This document shows positions 8,242 to 16,927 of a DNA stretch of 64,000 nucleotides, piece after piece. The notes beneath the pieces were generated by a model that was given only the letters and a program-made list of their open reading frames with translations, had not been told where the DNA came from and did not search any database. Position numbers and translations under genes: made by a program. Every line of letters starts with the position of its first letter. Position 1 is the first letter of the stretch. Source of the stretch: Thalassospira sp. HJ (lineage in GTDB: Bacteria > Pseudomonadota > Alphaproteobacteria > Rhodospirillales > Thalassospiraceae). The DNA lies in NCBI RefSeq assembly GCF_000948415.1, contig NZ_JYII01000019.1:248001-312000 (forward strand), written 5' to 3'.

Positions 8242-9344
8242 CAGTTAAGCTCCGAAAGTTCCGCCGTCGGAACCACACCCTGCGCAAGACCAACGCCGGC
8301 GGTTTCTTCCTCGCCATTGGCATTACGGGTATCGACATTGACCACCACCGACAGGCCCGGTCGCAATGCCTTGGCCCATTTGCTGTCATCAAGCTCGATC
8401 CGAACCGGGACACGCTGGGTGATTTTGGTGAAGTTCCCGGTGGCATTTTCCGGCGGCAACAGGCTGAACTGCGCACCTGTAGCAGGTGCAAAGCTTGCGA
8501 TATGGCCGATAATCTCGGCATCGGGGAAGGCATCGACCTCAACCGCGACCTTCTGGCCCGGTGCCATGTGGCTGATCTGGGTTTCCTTGAAATTGGCAAC
8601 GATATAAGTACCCGGAAGCGGCACCAGCACCAGAAGCTGTTCGCCCGGCTGCACCAAGGCACCGGTCTGAACCGAACGGTTGCCGACAACACCATCAAAC
8701 GGCGCGTAAATGCGCGTATCATCAAGCGCCTGCTGGGCAAGATCACGGGCGGCTTCGGCCTGTCTTACGGCACGTTCGGCCTCGATCTTCTGAGCGCGCA
8801 ACACGCCAAGACGGCCTTTTTCGACGGCCAAAGTTGCATTGGCTGCGGCCACCTGTGCCTGAGCGGTCTGGCGATCGGCCTTGGCGTAATCAAATTTCTG
8901 ACGGCTGGCCGCACCCTTTTTGACCAGATCGTCATAGCGTTTGAAATCATCACTGGTGCGTTCCAGCTCGACGCGTGCGATATCGACGTTGGCTGCTGCC
9001 TGCTTGATCGCTGCATCCTGAAGGGTGATCTGTTCTTCCATGGTGCCAACCGCAGACCGGCGCGCTTCAAGGGCTGCTTCGGCCTCGGCCAGTTCAAGGC
9101 GGAAATCCTCATCCTTGATGGTCAGAAGCAAATCGCCCTTGTGCACCGGCTGGTTTTCCGCCACCCGCAAATCACCAACATATCCCGATACCTTGGGCGA
9201 TACGGCGACCTCGTCAGCCTGCAGATAGGCGTTATCGGTACTTTCATGGTACTGACCTTCGGTCACCCAATAGTACCCGTAATATCCACCGCCACCGATA
9301 ATCGCTGCTGCGATCAGGGGCAGGATGATTTTCTTCACACTCAT
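8241..9344 (-). CDS. emrA: Membrane fusion protein (HlyD/EmrA family) of the efflux pump
   Basis: A 367-residue periplasmic adaptor: short cytoplasmic N-terminus, one transmembrane anchor (IILPLIAAAIIGGGGYYGYY, about residues 5-24), a barrel-sandwich lipoyl-like half (VSPKVSGYVGDLRVAENQPV), a long coiled-coil hairpin rich in Ala, Glu and Gln, and the second half IYAPFDGVVGNRSVQTGALV. The frame is open to 9380, but the start at 9344 has an AAGGAAAA site and gives the standard EmrA N-terminus; the upstream codons fall inside the operator repeat. First gene of the emrAB operon; the stop overlaps the emrB start by one base. Confidence 0.92.
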   Translation of the reverse strand: MSVKKIILPLIAAAIIGGGGYYGYYWVTEGQYHESTDNAYLQADEVAVSPKVSGYVGDLRVAENQPVHKGDLLLTIKDEDFRLELAEAEAALEARRSAVGTMEEQITLQDAAIKQAAANVDIARVELERTSDDFKRYDDLVKKGAASRQKFDYAKADRQTAQAQVAAANATLAVEKGRLGVLRAQKIEAERAVRQAEAARDLAQQALDDTRIYAPFDGVVGNRSVQTGALVQPGEQLLVLVPLPGTYIVANFKETQISHMAPGQKVAVEVDAFPDAEIIGHIASFAPATGAQFSLLPPENATGNFTKITQRVPVRIELDDSKWAKALRPGLSVVVNVDTRNANGEEETAGVGLAQGVVPTAELSELN

Positions 9345-9360
9345 TGCCTGATTTTTCCTT

Positions 9361-9410
9361 TTGGTATTGATCAGTACCATTTACGAATTTATGGTACCAA
9401 TCAGTACCAA
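9361..9410. promoter_or_regulatory. Twin TetR operator in the divergent emrA/tetR promoter region
   Basis: Two related palindromes 30 bases apart: TGGTATTGATCAGTACCA (9362-9379) and TGGTACCAATCAGTACCA (9392-9409). The TGGTA...TACCA half-sites are shared and 15 to 18 bp palindromes are typical TetR operators. They lie just upstream of both divergent genes, so one repressor could shut both directions. Confidence 0.8.
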
Positions 9411-9438
9411 ACGTCAAGCCTTGAATCGGAAAAACTCT

Positions 9439-10089
9439 GTGTCAGACGAAAAAACGATTGATCCCAGAACCCTGAAACGTCGTGAAGCCATAATAGAGGC
9501 CGCGCGAGAATTGTTTTGCGAACACGGGCTTGCGGGCACGACACTGGAAATGATCACGGCCGAGGCCGGCGGTTCGCGCCGAACGATTTACGAGCTGTTT
9601 GGCAATAAGGACGGCGTGTTTGAGGCTGTCATTCGCGATTGCACGGGCCGCATCACATCGATCATGTCCGATTTGGCAATGTCACAAAAACCGATGCGAG
9701 ACGCCTTGATCGAATTTGGCGAAACCCTCATGACGGTCCTGACCACGTCAGACGCAATCCGCTATCTCAGATTATTTCTTTCCGAAGTTCCGCGTTTTCC
9801 CCATTTGGGAAAAGTATTTTATGAAACCGGACTGATGACGGGCAGGAAAAGGATTATTTCGTACTTCGAACGTCAGATAAGTGAAGGTAATTTCCCCGAC
9901 GAAGACCCCGTTCAAGCTGCAGCATTCTTTGTCAGCCTAATCAAATCTGACTATGACTTCCGCCAGATGACCTATGTTGGATGGGAACCGCAGGCGAAGG
10001 ATCTCCATGCTCATGTGATTGCTGCTGTGGACATGTTCCTGCGGGGCTATGGTATTGACCCTGAGGTTGCTGGATTGAAATCCAGCTGA
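9439..10089 (+). CDS. TetR-family repressor, AefR-like C-terminal domain
   Basis: A regulator of about 216 residues. The N-terminal helix-turn-helix reads REAIIEAARELFCEHGLAGT...RTIYELFGNKDGVF, a clear TetR signature; the C-terminal ligand and dimerisation half resembles the AefR-type domain (RYLRLFLSEVPRFPHLGKVFY). The start is uncertain: the frame is open from 9361 through both operators with TTG and ATG candidates. The GTG at 9439, with GGAAAA upstream, was chosen because it leaves the operators untranslated. Divergent from emrAB across a twin palindrome, so it most likely represses the pump and itself and is released by a pump substrate. Confidence 0.88.
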   Translation: MSDEKTIDPRTLKRREAIIEAARELFCEHGLAGTTLEMITAEAGGSRRTIYELFGNKDGVFEAVIRDCTGRITSIMSDLAMSQKPMRDALIEFGETLMTVLTTSDAIRYLRLFLSEVPRFPHLGKVFYETGLMTGRKRIISYFERQISEGNFPDEDPVQAAAFFVSLIKSDYDFRQMTYVGWEPQAKDLHAHVIAAVDMFLRGYGIDPEVAGLKSS

Positions 10090-10152
10090 CGTGCGGTTTG
10101 CGAACAGGAAAAACATGGTCCCCCGACCCCGTTTTCCATGCCGTCGCCCCCA

Positions 10153-10326
10153 TTAGTCAAACAGGGTCAGCAACCGCCAGGCAATCGGACCAAGCATGGT
10201 CAGAATGCCGACCCACATCATCACCACACCCCAATTACGATCACGGTTGGTAAAGCCAAAACCAAGCAGGCAAAAACCAACCACGCAGGTGATCAGGACG
10301 ATGATGTTTTCATTTGTCATGTTCAT
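10153..10326 (-). CDS. Small two-helix membrane protein of unknown function (57 aa)
   Basis: A compact open frame with a good AAAGGGGAAC ribosome site 5 to 9 bases before the ATG at 10326. The product has a first hydrophobic segment (IIVLITCVVGFCLLGFGF), a short charged turn TNRDRNW, and a second segment (GVVMMWVGILTMLGPIAWRL), so both ends are probably on the same side of the membrane. Convergent with the TetR gene. No family was recognised. A later internal ATG at 10320 is an alternative start. Confidence 0.65.
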   Translation of the reverse strand: MNMTNENIIVLITCVVGFCLLGFGFTNRDRNWGVVMMWVGILTMLGPIAWRLLTLFD

Positions 10327-10735
10327 GACAGTTCCCCTTTGATGGAGTCCCGGTTACCGGAGTCTCCCCCTGTTCACCGGCATTACCATCACGATATCGG
10401 TTAACTGACCGTCCCGTCATTGATCCGGATCAGAAAAATCAATCGCGTGAAGCCGATAGAACGTTTTTTCGAACGTCTCGTCGAATTTGCCTAAACGATC
10501 AGGATTATTGATCTTTTTGGCAACAAAAATCGCCAGATCAGGCCACGGTAAGGCGCGGGTTTCCGGGTTTCGTGCCCCTCATCACATTGTTGTATCCCAG
10601 CCCTCTTTGATTTTCTGGTGGCTTACTGTATGTTGCGCACTCCCGACGCGGCCAGGGCGCTCCCTCGCGCGCCGGAAGACAGAGATTTAACCATCTTGAA
10701 TGGCAGCCGCGCTGTATATCGGCCGCGGCCAGCAA
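10327..10735. other. Intergenic region upstream of icd; no convincing gene
   Basis: About 410 bases between the small membrane protein and icd. The only protein-like signal is a minus-strand open frame at 10417-10578 (reading ...LAIFVAKKINNPDRLGKF...) that has no usable start codon before an in-frame stop, so it may be a decayed gene remnant. The right part should carry the icd promoter and leader, but no -35/-10 pair was clear enough to call. Confidence 0.5.
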
Positions 10736-10746
10736 GGGAGTATTCT

Positions 10747-11961
10747 ATGAGCAAGATTCAAGTTAAGAATCCGATCGTCGAACTTGACGGCGATGAGATG
10801 ACCCGGATCATCTGGGACTTCATCAAAAACAAACTGATTCTGCCGTATCTCGACGTTGACCTGAAATACTACGATCTTTCGGTTCAGAAACGTGACGAGA
10901 CCGACGACCAGATCACCATTGATGCGGCAAACGCCATCAAGGAACACCGCGTTGGTGTCAAATGCGCAACCATCACCCCTGATGAGCAGCGCGTTGAAGA
11001 ATTTGGTCTGAAAAAGATGTGGAAGTCGCCGAACGGCACCATCCGTAACATCATTGGCGGTACCGTTTTCCGTCAGCCGATCATCTGCTCGAACGTTCCA
11101 CGTCTGGTTCCGGGTTGGACCCAGCCGATCGTTATCGGCCGTCACGCATTTGGTGACCAGTACCGCGCGACCGACTTCAAGGTTCCGGGCGCAGGTAAAC
11201 TGACCATCAAGTTCCAGCCGGCAGACGGTGGCGAAGCCATCGAGCACGAAGTCTTCGACTTCCCGTCCTCGGGCGTTGCCATGTCGATGTACAACCTTGA
11301 CGATTCCATCAAGGGCTTCGCACGTGCTTGCATGAACTATGGTCTGTCGCTCGGTTGGCCGGTTTACCTGTCGACCAAGAACACCATCATGAAAGCCTAT
11401 GATGGCCGCTTCAAGGACCTGTTCGAAGAAGTCTTCCAGACCGAATTCAAAGACAAGTTCGAAGCTGCTGGCATCACCTACGAACACCGCCTGATCGATG
11501 ACATGGTTGCATGTGCGATGAAATGGAACGGTGGTTTCGTTTGGGCTTGTAAGAACTATGATGGCGACGTTCAGTCCGACACCGTTGCACAGGGCTTCGG
11601 CTCGCTCGGTCTGATGACCTCCGTTCTAATGACCCCGGATGGGCAGACCGTTGAAGCAGAAGCTGCACACGGCACCGTGACCCGTCACTATCGTCAGCAC
11701 CAGCAGGGCAAAGAAACCTCGACCAACCCGATTGCGTCGATCTTTGCCTGGTCGCAGGGTCTTAAGTACCGTGGTGAATTCGATGGTACCCCGGAAGTCG
11801 TCAAGTTTGCTGAAACCCTTGAAAAAGTTTGCGTCGACACCGTCGAAGCCGGCTTCATGACCAAGGATCTGGCTCTCTTGATCGGCCCGAACCAGAAATG
11901 GCTGACCACCAACCAGTTCCTCGACAAACTGGATGAAGGTCTGAAAGCTGCAATGGCCTGA
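10747..11961 (+). CDS. icd: NADP-dependent isocitrate dehydrogenase (homodimeric, eukaryote-like type)
   Basis: A 404-residue TCA-cycle enzyme that oxidatively decarboxylates isocitrate to 2-oxoglutarate and makes NADPH. The N-terminus [20 protein letters not shown] and the substrate-binding stretch [20 protein letters not shown] are diagnostic of the eukaryote-like type common in alphaproteobacteria rather than the E. coli type. The metal-binding region IDDMVA and the NADP region [14 protein letters not shown] are present. Start chosen at 10747: GGGAG at 10736-10740 and a standard N-terminus; the longer frame to 10618 looks non-coding. Single-gene transcript ending in a strong terminator. 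Confidence 0.97.
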   Translation: MSKIQVKNPIVELDGDEMTRIIWDFIKNKLILPYLDVDLKYYDLSVQKRDETDDQITIDAANAIKEHRVGVKCATITPDEQRVEEFGLKKMWKSPNGTIRNIIGGTVFRQPIICSNVPRLVPGWTQPIVIGRHAFGDQYRATDFKVPGAGKLTIKFQPADGGEAIEHEVFDFPSSGVAMSMYNLDDSIKGFARACMNYGLSLGWPVYLSTKNTIMKAYDGRFKDLFEEVFQTEFKDKFEAAGITYEHRLIDDMVACAMKWNGGFVWACKNYDGDVQSDTVAQGFGSLGLMTSVLMTPDGQTVEAEAAHGTVTRHYRQHQQGKETSTNPIASIFAWSQGLKYRGEFDGTPEVVKFAETLEKVCVDTVEAGFMTKDLALLIGPNQKWLTTNQFLDKLDEGLKAAMA

Positions 11962-11997
11962 TCATTCTGATCAGACTGGCAGTTTGCCAATCAAAGA

Positions 11998-12034
11998 AGC
12001 CCCCGCCAATGATATGGCGGGGGCTTTCTTTTTT
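11998..12034 (+). terminator. Rho-independent terminator after icd
   Basis: Stem AGCCCCCGCCA / TGGCGGGGGCT (11998-12008 with 12015-12025), then TTCTTTTTT. Confidence 0.93.
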
Positions 12035-12081
12035 CGTGATAGCGATGTCTTCTCGCTAACGCGTTGCGAGATTCGCCTTAC

Positions 12082-12945
12082 TTAGGAAGCAGCCTTACGG
12101 ACAAAAGTGCCGCGCTGATAGTCGTCAAAGGCCTGCATCAGTTCCTGCTTGCTGCTCATCACAAACGGGCCATAGCGCACAACCTGTTCATGGATCGGGC
12201 GTGCGGCAATCACCAGCATCCGGCCACCATCAACCCCGCCTTTAAGCGTGAGACCATCGCCGTCTTTCAAAATCGCCAGGTGATGGGTCGGGACATCCTT
12301 ACCACCAACAACCGCGTCACCGACAAAGACATAGACCACCGCCGTATGACCCTCGGGCAGCGAAACGGTGACTTCCGCCCCGGCATCAAGCTTGGCATCG
12401 ACAAAGACCGGGTCGGTCGAAATGCCATTGATCGGGCCGGTTGCTCCATGCATTGACCCGGCAAGCAGACGCAATTGCGCCCCCTCAGCCGGCGCGATTT
12501 CCGGCAGTTCATCAGGCTCCATATTTTGGTAGCGAGGATCGATCATCTTGTCCTTGGCGGGCAGATTGATCCAAAGCTGGAAGCCCTGCAAAAGACCGTT
12601 TTCCTGCTCAGGTGTTTCGGAATGCACGATCCCGCTTCCAGCCGTCATCCACTGACCGCCGCCCGAACGCAAAACACCCTCATTGCCCATGCTGTCCTTA
12701 TGGCGCATCGCACCTTCGACCATATAGGTCACGGTCTCGAACCCGCGATGGGGATGCTCGGGGAAGCCCGCGATATACTCATCCGGATTATCGGTCGAGA
12801 GTGAATCAAGCATCAGAAACGGATCAAGCATATCAAGCTGCGGCGTCCCGATCGAACGGCGCAGCGACACCCCCGCACCATCCGACGTATCCATCGCGCG
12901 CAAGACCCGCTCAACAGCCCGTGCATTTTTCACAGTTTCAGACAT
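12082..12945 (-). CDS. Pirin family protein (bicupin)
   Basis: A 287-residue two-cupin protein. The metal-binding motif HPHRGFETVTYM and the second ligand group GIVHSE are both in the N-terminal cupin, as in iron-containing pirins; the family includes quercetinases and redox-sensing cofactors. The C-terminal cupin (HTAVVYVFVGDAVV) is the usual degenerate partner. ATG at 12945 with ACAGGAG eight bases upstream; an in-frame extension to 13011 lacks a ribosome site. Sits alone, convergent with icd. The actual substrate, if it is an enzyme, cannot be told from sequence. Confidence 0.9.
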   Translation of the reverse strand: MSETVKNARAVERVLRAMDTSDGAGVSLRRSIGTPQLDMLDPFLMLDSLSTDNPDEYIAGFPEHPHRGFETVTYMVEGAMRHKDSMGNEGVLRSGGGQWMTAGSGIVHSETPEQENGLLQGFQLWINLPAKDKMIDPRYQNMEPDELPEIAPAEGAQLRLLAGSMHGATGPINGISTDPVFVDAKLDAGAEVTVSLPEGHTAVVYVFVGDAVVGGKDVPTHHLAILKDGDGLTLKGGVDGGRMLVIAARPIHEQVVRYGPFVMSSKQELMQAFDDYQRGTFVRKAAS

Positions 12946-13064
12946 TTCAAAAACTCCTGTGCCATCGGCAATCCTGCCTGACAAATTTTCATGACACGCA
13001 TGGTCGCACAAAACTGTCGCCGAACAAGACCCAATCAGGCATCTGATTGTTTATCAAATGGCAA

Positions 13065-13098
13065 CAAAAAAGGCAGCGCAGGAACCCTGCACTGCCTT
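13065..13098 (-). terminator. Rho-independent terminator after wrbA
   Basis: Minus strand: AAGGCAGTGCAGG / CCTGCGCTGCCTT stem with one mismatch and a three-base loop, followed by TTTTTG. It starts about 25 bases beyond the wrbA stop. Confidence 0.88.
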
Positions 13099-13122
13099 GA
13101 TCGCTTGAACGAGCGGCTGAAA

Positions 13123-13725
13123 TCAGCCCGCAAGCTTCGCTGCAAGTTCTGCAACATGCTTGCCCTGGAACTTGGCGATAGCCAGTTCATTGGCGGACGG
13201 CTGACGCGAACCGTCGGCACCGGCGAGCGTGCCTGCACCATAAGGTGAACCACCAGTAATTTCGTCCATATTAGTTAGACCGGAACAGCTGTAAGGCACA
13301 CCAACAATCACCATACCCTGATGTAACAAGGTCGTATGGGTCGAGGTGATGGTTGTTTCATGACCGCCATGCTGAGTGCCGGTCGATGTAAAGACAGAAC
13401 CGATCTTGCCGATCAGCTCACCCTTTGCCCAAAGACCACCGGTCTGATCAAGGAAGGTCCGCATCTGACCAGGCATATTACCAAAGCGGGTCGGCACCCC
13501 AAAGATGATCGCGTCATATTGCGGAAGATCGGAAACTTCGGCAACCGGCGCAACCTGGTCAAGCTTTGCACCTGCGCCCTTTGCAACATCTTCGGGCATG
13601 GTTTCAGGCACACGTTTGACATCAACATGCGTTCCGGCAACACCACGTGCACCCTCGGCAACGGCATTGGCCATAGTTTCGATATGTCCATACATCGAAT
13701 AATAAAGTACCAGTACTTTAGCCAT
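13123..13725 (-). CDS. wrbA: NAD(P)H:quinone oxidoreductase, WrbA flavodoxin-like family
   Basis: A 200-residue FMN enzyme that reduces quinones by two electrons, avoiding semiquinone radicals. Family motifs in order: [17 protein letters not shown] with the FMN phosphate loop, [35 protein letters not shown], and the long WrbA insertion region [27 protein letters not shown] stands ideally before the ATG at 13725; the in-frame extension to 13752 is ignored. Monocistronic with its own terminator. Probably a stress enzyme, as WrbA homologues usually are. Confidence 0.95.
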   Translation of the reverse strand: MAKVLVLYYSMYGHIETMANAVAEGARGVAGTHVDVKRVPETMPEDVAKGAGAKLDQVAPVAEVSDLPQYDAIIFGVPTRFGNMPGQMRTFLDQTGGLWAKGELIGKIGSVFTSTGTQHGGHETTITSTHTTLLHQGMVIVGVPYSCSGLTNMDEITGGSPYGAGTLAGADGSRQPSANELAIAKFQGKHVAELAAKLAG

Positions 13726-13831
13726 GTCATCCTCCTTGGTTGAATTTGTCACCGCATATAATGTTTCAAGATCAAACCTCTGATAACGGCCACCTTGGAA
13801 ACAGACTGTTCGCTAGCAAATGCGATCCCGA

Positions 13832-14902
13832 TCACGCATCCGGATTGCGCGCGAGGTATTGAACAACCTGATCAGGGAAATCGGTGAAGATGCCATCAAT
13901 CCCGGCATCATCGAAAATCGCCTTGAGCGCGATCTGCATATCCCCCGCCCATTTCGGCAACTGATCGGCCCGAAGCGTATAGGGATGCACCTTCAATTGC
14001 GCGCGCTGGGCGGCAATCAGGGTCGGCGTCATAATCGCCGTACCATTTTCGCTCAGCCCGCTGATCACCTGTGGCAACCACGGGCCGATACCATCAACAA
14101 CGCGCGCCATTTCAACAACGCCTTCATCGGATTTCAGATAGTCGTAATCCGTGCCTTCCGGCGGCCCCCAACGGTTTTCACCGAGAAGCTGCACCAGTTT
14201 GCCCTGATAGTTCAGCTCTTCACGGATACGCTTGGTTTCCGACCAGTCAAAACACTGCACAAAGGCATTTGAATCCGGGTTGTTATAACCCCACTGTTCC
14301 ATCACCGTGATGACGGTCTTGGCGATATCCTGTCCTTCAGCGTGGTGGAAGGCCGGGTCCTTGATTTCCGGATAGATGCCGACATCACGCCCGGTGGAAT
14401 GGTTCAGGCCCTGAACGAGTTTGATTTCTTCTTCAAGGGTCGGGATCTTGAACATGCCGAAATCGCCCGGGAAGCGGTCTTCATAGACCTGTTTGCCGGT
14501 ATCGGCCTTGAACCGTTCGGTCACATTAAGTGTCTTGAGCTCCGCCAGCGTGAAATCAATCGCGTAATAACGCCCGTCTTCACGTTTGCGATCGGGGAAT
14601 TTTTTGGCAACGTCGGTGGTGGTATCGATATGGATGTCATGCAGGATGACCGGCACACCATCCTTGGACAGAACCACATCCTGTTCGATGTAATCGGCTC
14701 CCATGCCATAAGCCAACGCCTTGGCCGGCAGGGTATGTTCGGGCAAATATCCCGACGCACCCCGATGGGCGATCACCACCATTTCCTGATCAAGTGCCTG
14801 TGCATTGGCCGAATTCATCGCACCAGTCACAGGCATCAAGGTTGCGGCGGCAAGCCCGCCAAACGCAAGCAGGGTCGACTTGATCAATTTGCTCATCTGC
14901 AT
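13832..14902 (-). CDS. glpQ: Periplasmic glycerophosphodiester phosphodiesterase
   Basis: A 356-residue secreted enzyme of the GlpQ type, cleaving glycerophosphodiesters to glycerol-3-phosphate and an alcohol so that phospholipid head groups can be reused. A signal peptide (SKLIKSTLLAFGGLAAATL...ANAQA) is followed by the catalytic strand VVIAHRGASGYLPEHT, the acidic metal site YIEQDVVLSKDG and the second histidine in ILHDIHIDTTTD; FTDFPD near the end closes the TIM barrel. Length and motif order fit the periplasmic rather than the cytosolic (UgpQ) form. Start 14902 has AAGGAAA about eight bases upstream; 14896 is also possible. Confidence 0.93.
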   Translation of the reverse strand: MQMSKLIKSTLLAFGGLAAATLMPVTGAMNSANAQALDQEMVVIAHRGASGYLPEHTLPAKALAYGMGADYIEQDVVLSKDGVPVILHDIHIDTTTDVAKKFPDRKREDGRYYAIDFTLAELKTLNVTERFKADTGKQVYEDRFPGDFGMFKIPTLEEEIKLVQGLNHSTGRDVGIYPEIKDPAFHHAEGQDIAKTVITVMEQWGYNNPDSNAFVQCFDWSETKRIREELNYQGKLVQLLGENRWGPPEGTDYDYLKSDEGVVEMARVVDGIGPWLPQVISGLSENGTAIMTPTLIAAQRAQLKVHPYTLRADQLPKWAGDMQIALKAIFDDAGIDGIFTDFPDQVVQYLARNPDA

Positions 14903-15030
14903 CCCGGGTTTCCTTATCCAGTGTCCTTTTGTGATCAAGGACTATAGGCGGGGTTTGGTATTACAAAAACGCATCCCCGCGTCTTGCACGCAATCTTCAT
15001 CAAACTGTTACCTAGGGTCAAAACGCCGGT

Positions 15031-16218
15031 CTAGCGGTTAAGTTCCCCGGTCATGCGATCAAGCCCGTCAAGGGTTAGCGGGAACATCCGCCCTTCCATC
15101 AATTTGTGCATGATCTGGATCGATTGATGGTGCCGCCACCAGTTTTCCGGTTGCGGATTGATCCAGGCCGCATGCTCAAAATGATCAAGCAATCGCTGCA
15201 TCCAGACAGCACCGGCTTCGGCGTTCCAGTATTCCACCGCCCCGCCCGGATAGGTGATTTCATAGGGACTCATGGTGGCATCACCAACGATCACCAGCTT
15301 GTAGTCCGCGCCATAAGTATTGATCACATCCCATGTCGAAACCTGATCATTCCAGCGCCGCGTATTGTCCTTCCACAATCCTTCATAGGGGCAGTTGTGG
15401 AAGTAGTAATATTCAAGGTGCTTGAACTCGGTTTTGACGGCTGAAAACAGCTCTTCACAGACCTTGATGTGATCATCCATCGACCCACCAACATCAAACA
15501 GCATCAACACCTTGACGGCGTTATGACGTTCCGGGCGCATCTGAACATCAAGCCAGCCCTGACGTGCAGTGGATGTAATGGTACCCGGTAGATCAAGCTC
15601 GTCCGCCGCCCCTGTCCGTGCCCATTTGCGCAGGCGCCGAAGTGCGACCTTGATGTTGCGGGTGCCGATCTCGACACTGTCATCAAGGTTCTTGAATTCC
15701 CGCTTATCCCAGACTTTGACCGCCCGGCGATGACGGGATTTATCCTGCCCGATCCGCACCCCTTCGGGGTTATAGCCATAGGCACCAAACGGCGATGTCC
15801 CGGCCGTGCCGATCCATTTATTTCCGCCCTGATGGCGGCCCTTTTGTTCTTCAAGACGCTGTTTCAGCGTCTCCATCAATTTTTCCCAACCGCCAAGTGC
15901 CTCGATCTCGGCCTTTTCTTCGTCACTCAGGAATTTCTCGGCAAGCTTGCGCAACCATTCGTCGGGGATTTCAGTCTGCTCGACCTCGTCCATACCCTCA
16001 GCCAAATCGATCACGCCTTTGAAATGCTCGGAAAACACACGATCAAACTTATCAAGATGCCGCTCATCCTTAACCAAGGCCGAGCGCGCCAGATAATAGA
16101 AATCCTCAACCGAATAGCCTGCCAAGCCCTTCTCAACAGCCTCAAGCAAGGTCAAATATTCGCGCAAACTGACCGGAACGCGTGCATCTTTCAGCTTATA
16201 GAAAAAGCCAATAAACAT
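15031..16218 (-). CDS. vWA-domain protein, CoxE-like, partner of a MoxR ATPase
   Basis: A 395-residue protein. The N-terminal two thirds are charged and helical (YLTLLEAVEKGLAGYSVEDF), and a C-terminal von Willebrand A-like domain starts near KVLMLFDVGGSMDDHIKV. The metal-site (MIDAS) motif is DVGGS rather than the usual DxSxS, so the first serine is replaced by glycine. MoxR/CoxE pairs act as chaperones that insert metal centres or remodel enzyme complexes; the client here is unknown. ATG at 16218 with GGAAGG; the frame is open further upstream to 16329 without a better start. The ATPase partner is 710 bases upstream on the same strand, separated by a gene on the opposite strand. Confidence 0.85.
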   Translation of the reverse strand: MFIGFFYKLKDARVPVSLREYLTLLEAVEKGLAGYSVEDFYYLARSALVKDERHLDKFDRVFSEHFKGVIDLAEGMDEVEQTEIPDEWLRKLAEKFLSDEEKAEIEALGGWEKLMETLKQRLEEQKGRHQGGNKWIGTAGTSPFGAYGYNPEGVRIGQDKSRHRRAVKVWDKREFKNLDDSVEIGTRNIKVALRRLRKWARTGAADELDLPGTITSTARQGWLDVQMRPERHNAVKVLMLFDVGGSMDDHIKVCEELFSAVKTEFKHLEYYYFHNCPYEGLWKDNTRRWNDQVSTWDVINTYGADYKLVIVGDATMSPYEITYPGGAVEYWNAEAGAVWMQRLLDHFEHAAWINPQPENWWRHHQSIQIMHKLMEGRMFPLTLDGLDRMTGELNR

Positions 16219-16397
16219 CAGAACCTTCCCGCTCCAGCCGCGCGACCCACTGCTACAGACAAAACCTTTACGGTATTTGACGGCTTTCCATACAACCGAA
16301 TAGTGCACAAAGACGCATCCTTCGGGCACGTTGCGCGCGCAAAAGCCGGGCGATCCAGCCCCGGCGTAACAACAATAAATTCGCGAGCAGATTTTTG

Positions 16398-16919
16398 ATG
16401 ACTGATTTTCTCTATGGCTTTGTGATCATTGCCGCAATCACCCGCTTTGTGACGCTTGGCATTTCCAAACGCAATGAAGCGCGCCTGCGGGCTGCCGGTG
16501 CGACCGAACATGGCAGCGGAACGACGAGGCTTCTGACCATTGCCCATATTGGCTTTTACCTTGCCTGCTTTGTCGAAGGCTTCTATCGCGCAGCCCCCAT
16601 CGATACCGTGACCTATGTCGGGATCGGTTTGTGGATTGTGTCGATTGTCGTGCTTGCCGGCGTGATTGCGACCTTGCGTGATCTGTGGACGATCAAACTG
16701 ATCATCGCCCCCCATCACGAAATCCGCACCAGCATCCTTTATAAAATCTGCAAGCATCCCAATTACTTCCTGAACATCGCCCCTGAATTGCTGGGCTTTG
16801 GCCTTGCCCTTCAGGCGTGGGGCACATTGATCGTTGGTTTGCCGATCTATGCCGCCATCCTCTGGCGTCGCATCCGGGCTGAAGAAACCGCCATGAAGGC
16901 GACCTTCCCGGCCTATTAA
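16398..16919 (+). CDS. Isoprenylcysteine carboxyl methyltransferase-like membrane protein
   Basis: A 173-residue integral membrane protein with about four to five hydrophobic helices and the C-terminal ICMT-family signature: LIIAPHHEIRTSILYKICKHPNYFLNIAPELLG, with the KHPNY and later RIRAEE motifs for SAM binding. Bacterial members are usually of unknown substrate. It is transcribed against the vWA and MoxR genes and lies exactly between them, eight bases from the MoxR stop, so it splits a pair that is normally adjacent. Start ATG at 16398; TTG at 16395 is less likely. Confidence 0.8.
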   Translation: MTDFLYGFVIIAAITRFVTLGISKRNEARLRAAGATEHGSGTTRLLTIAHIGFYLACFVEGFYRAAPIDTVTYVGIGLWIVSIVVLAGVIATLRDLWTIKLIIAPHHEIRTSILYKICKHPNYFLNIAPELLGFGLALQAWGTLIVGLPIYAAILWRRIRAEETAMKATFPAY

Positions 16920-16927
16920 CGCGGGAA

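Noticed and set aside
7983-9461. 492-codon plus-strand open frame across emrB and emrA
   Set aside because: Antisense to two well-supported transporter genes; composition and residues show no family features.
10600-10635. Candidate -35/-10 promoter (TTGATT...TACTGT) for icd
   Set aside because: Spacer of only 11 bases; not a workable sigma-70 promoter as drawn.
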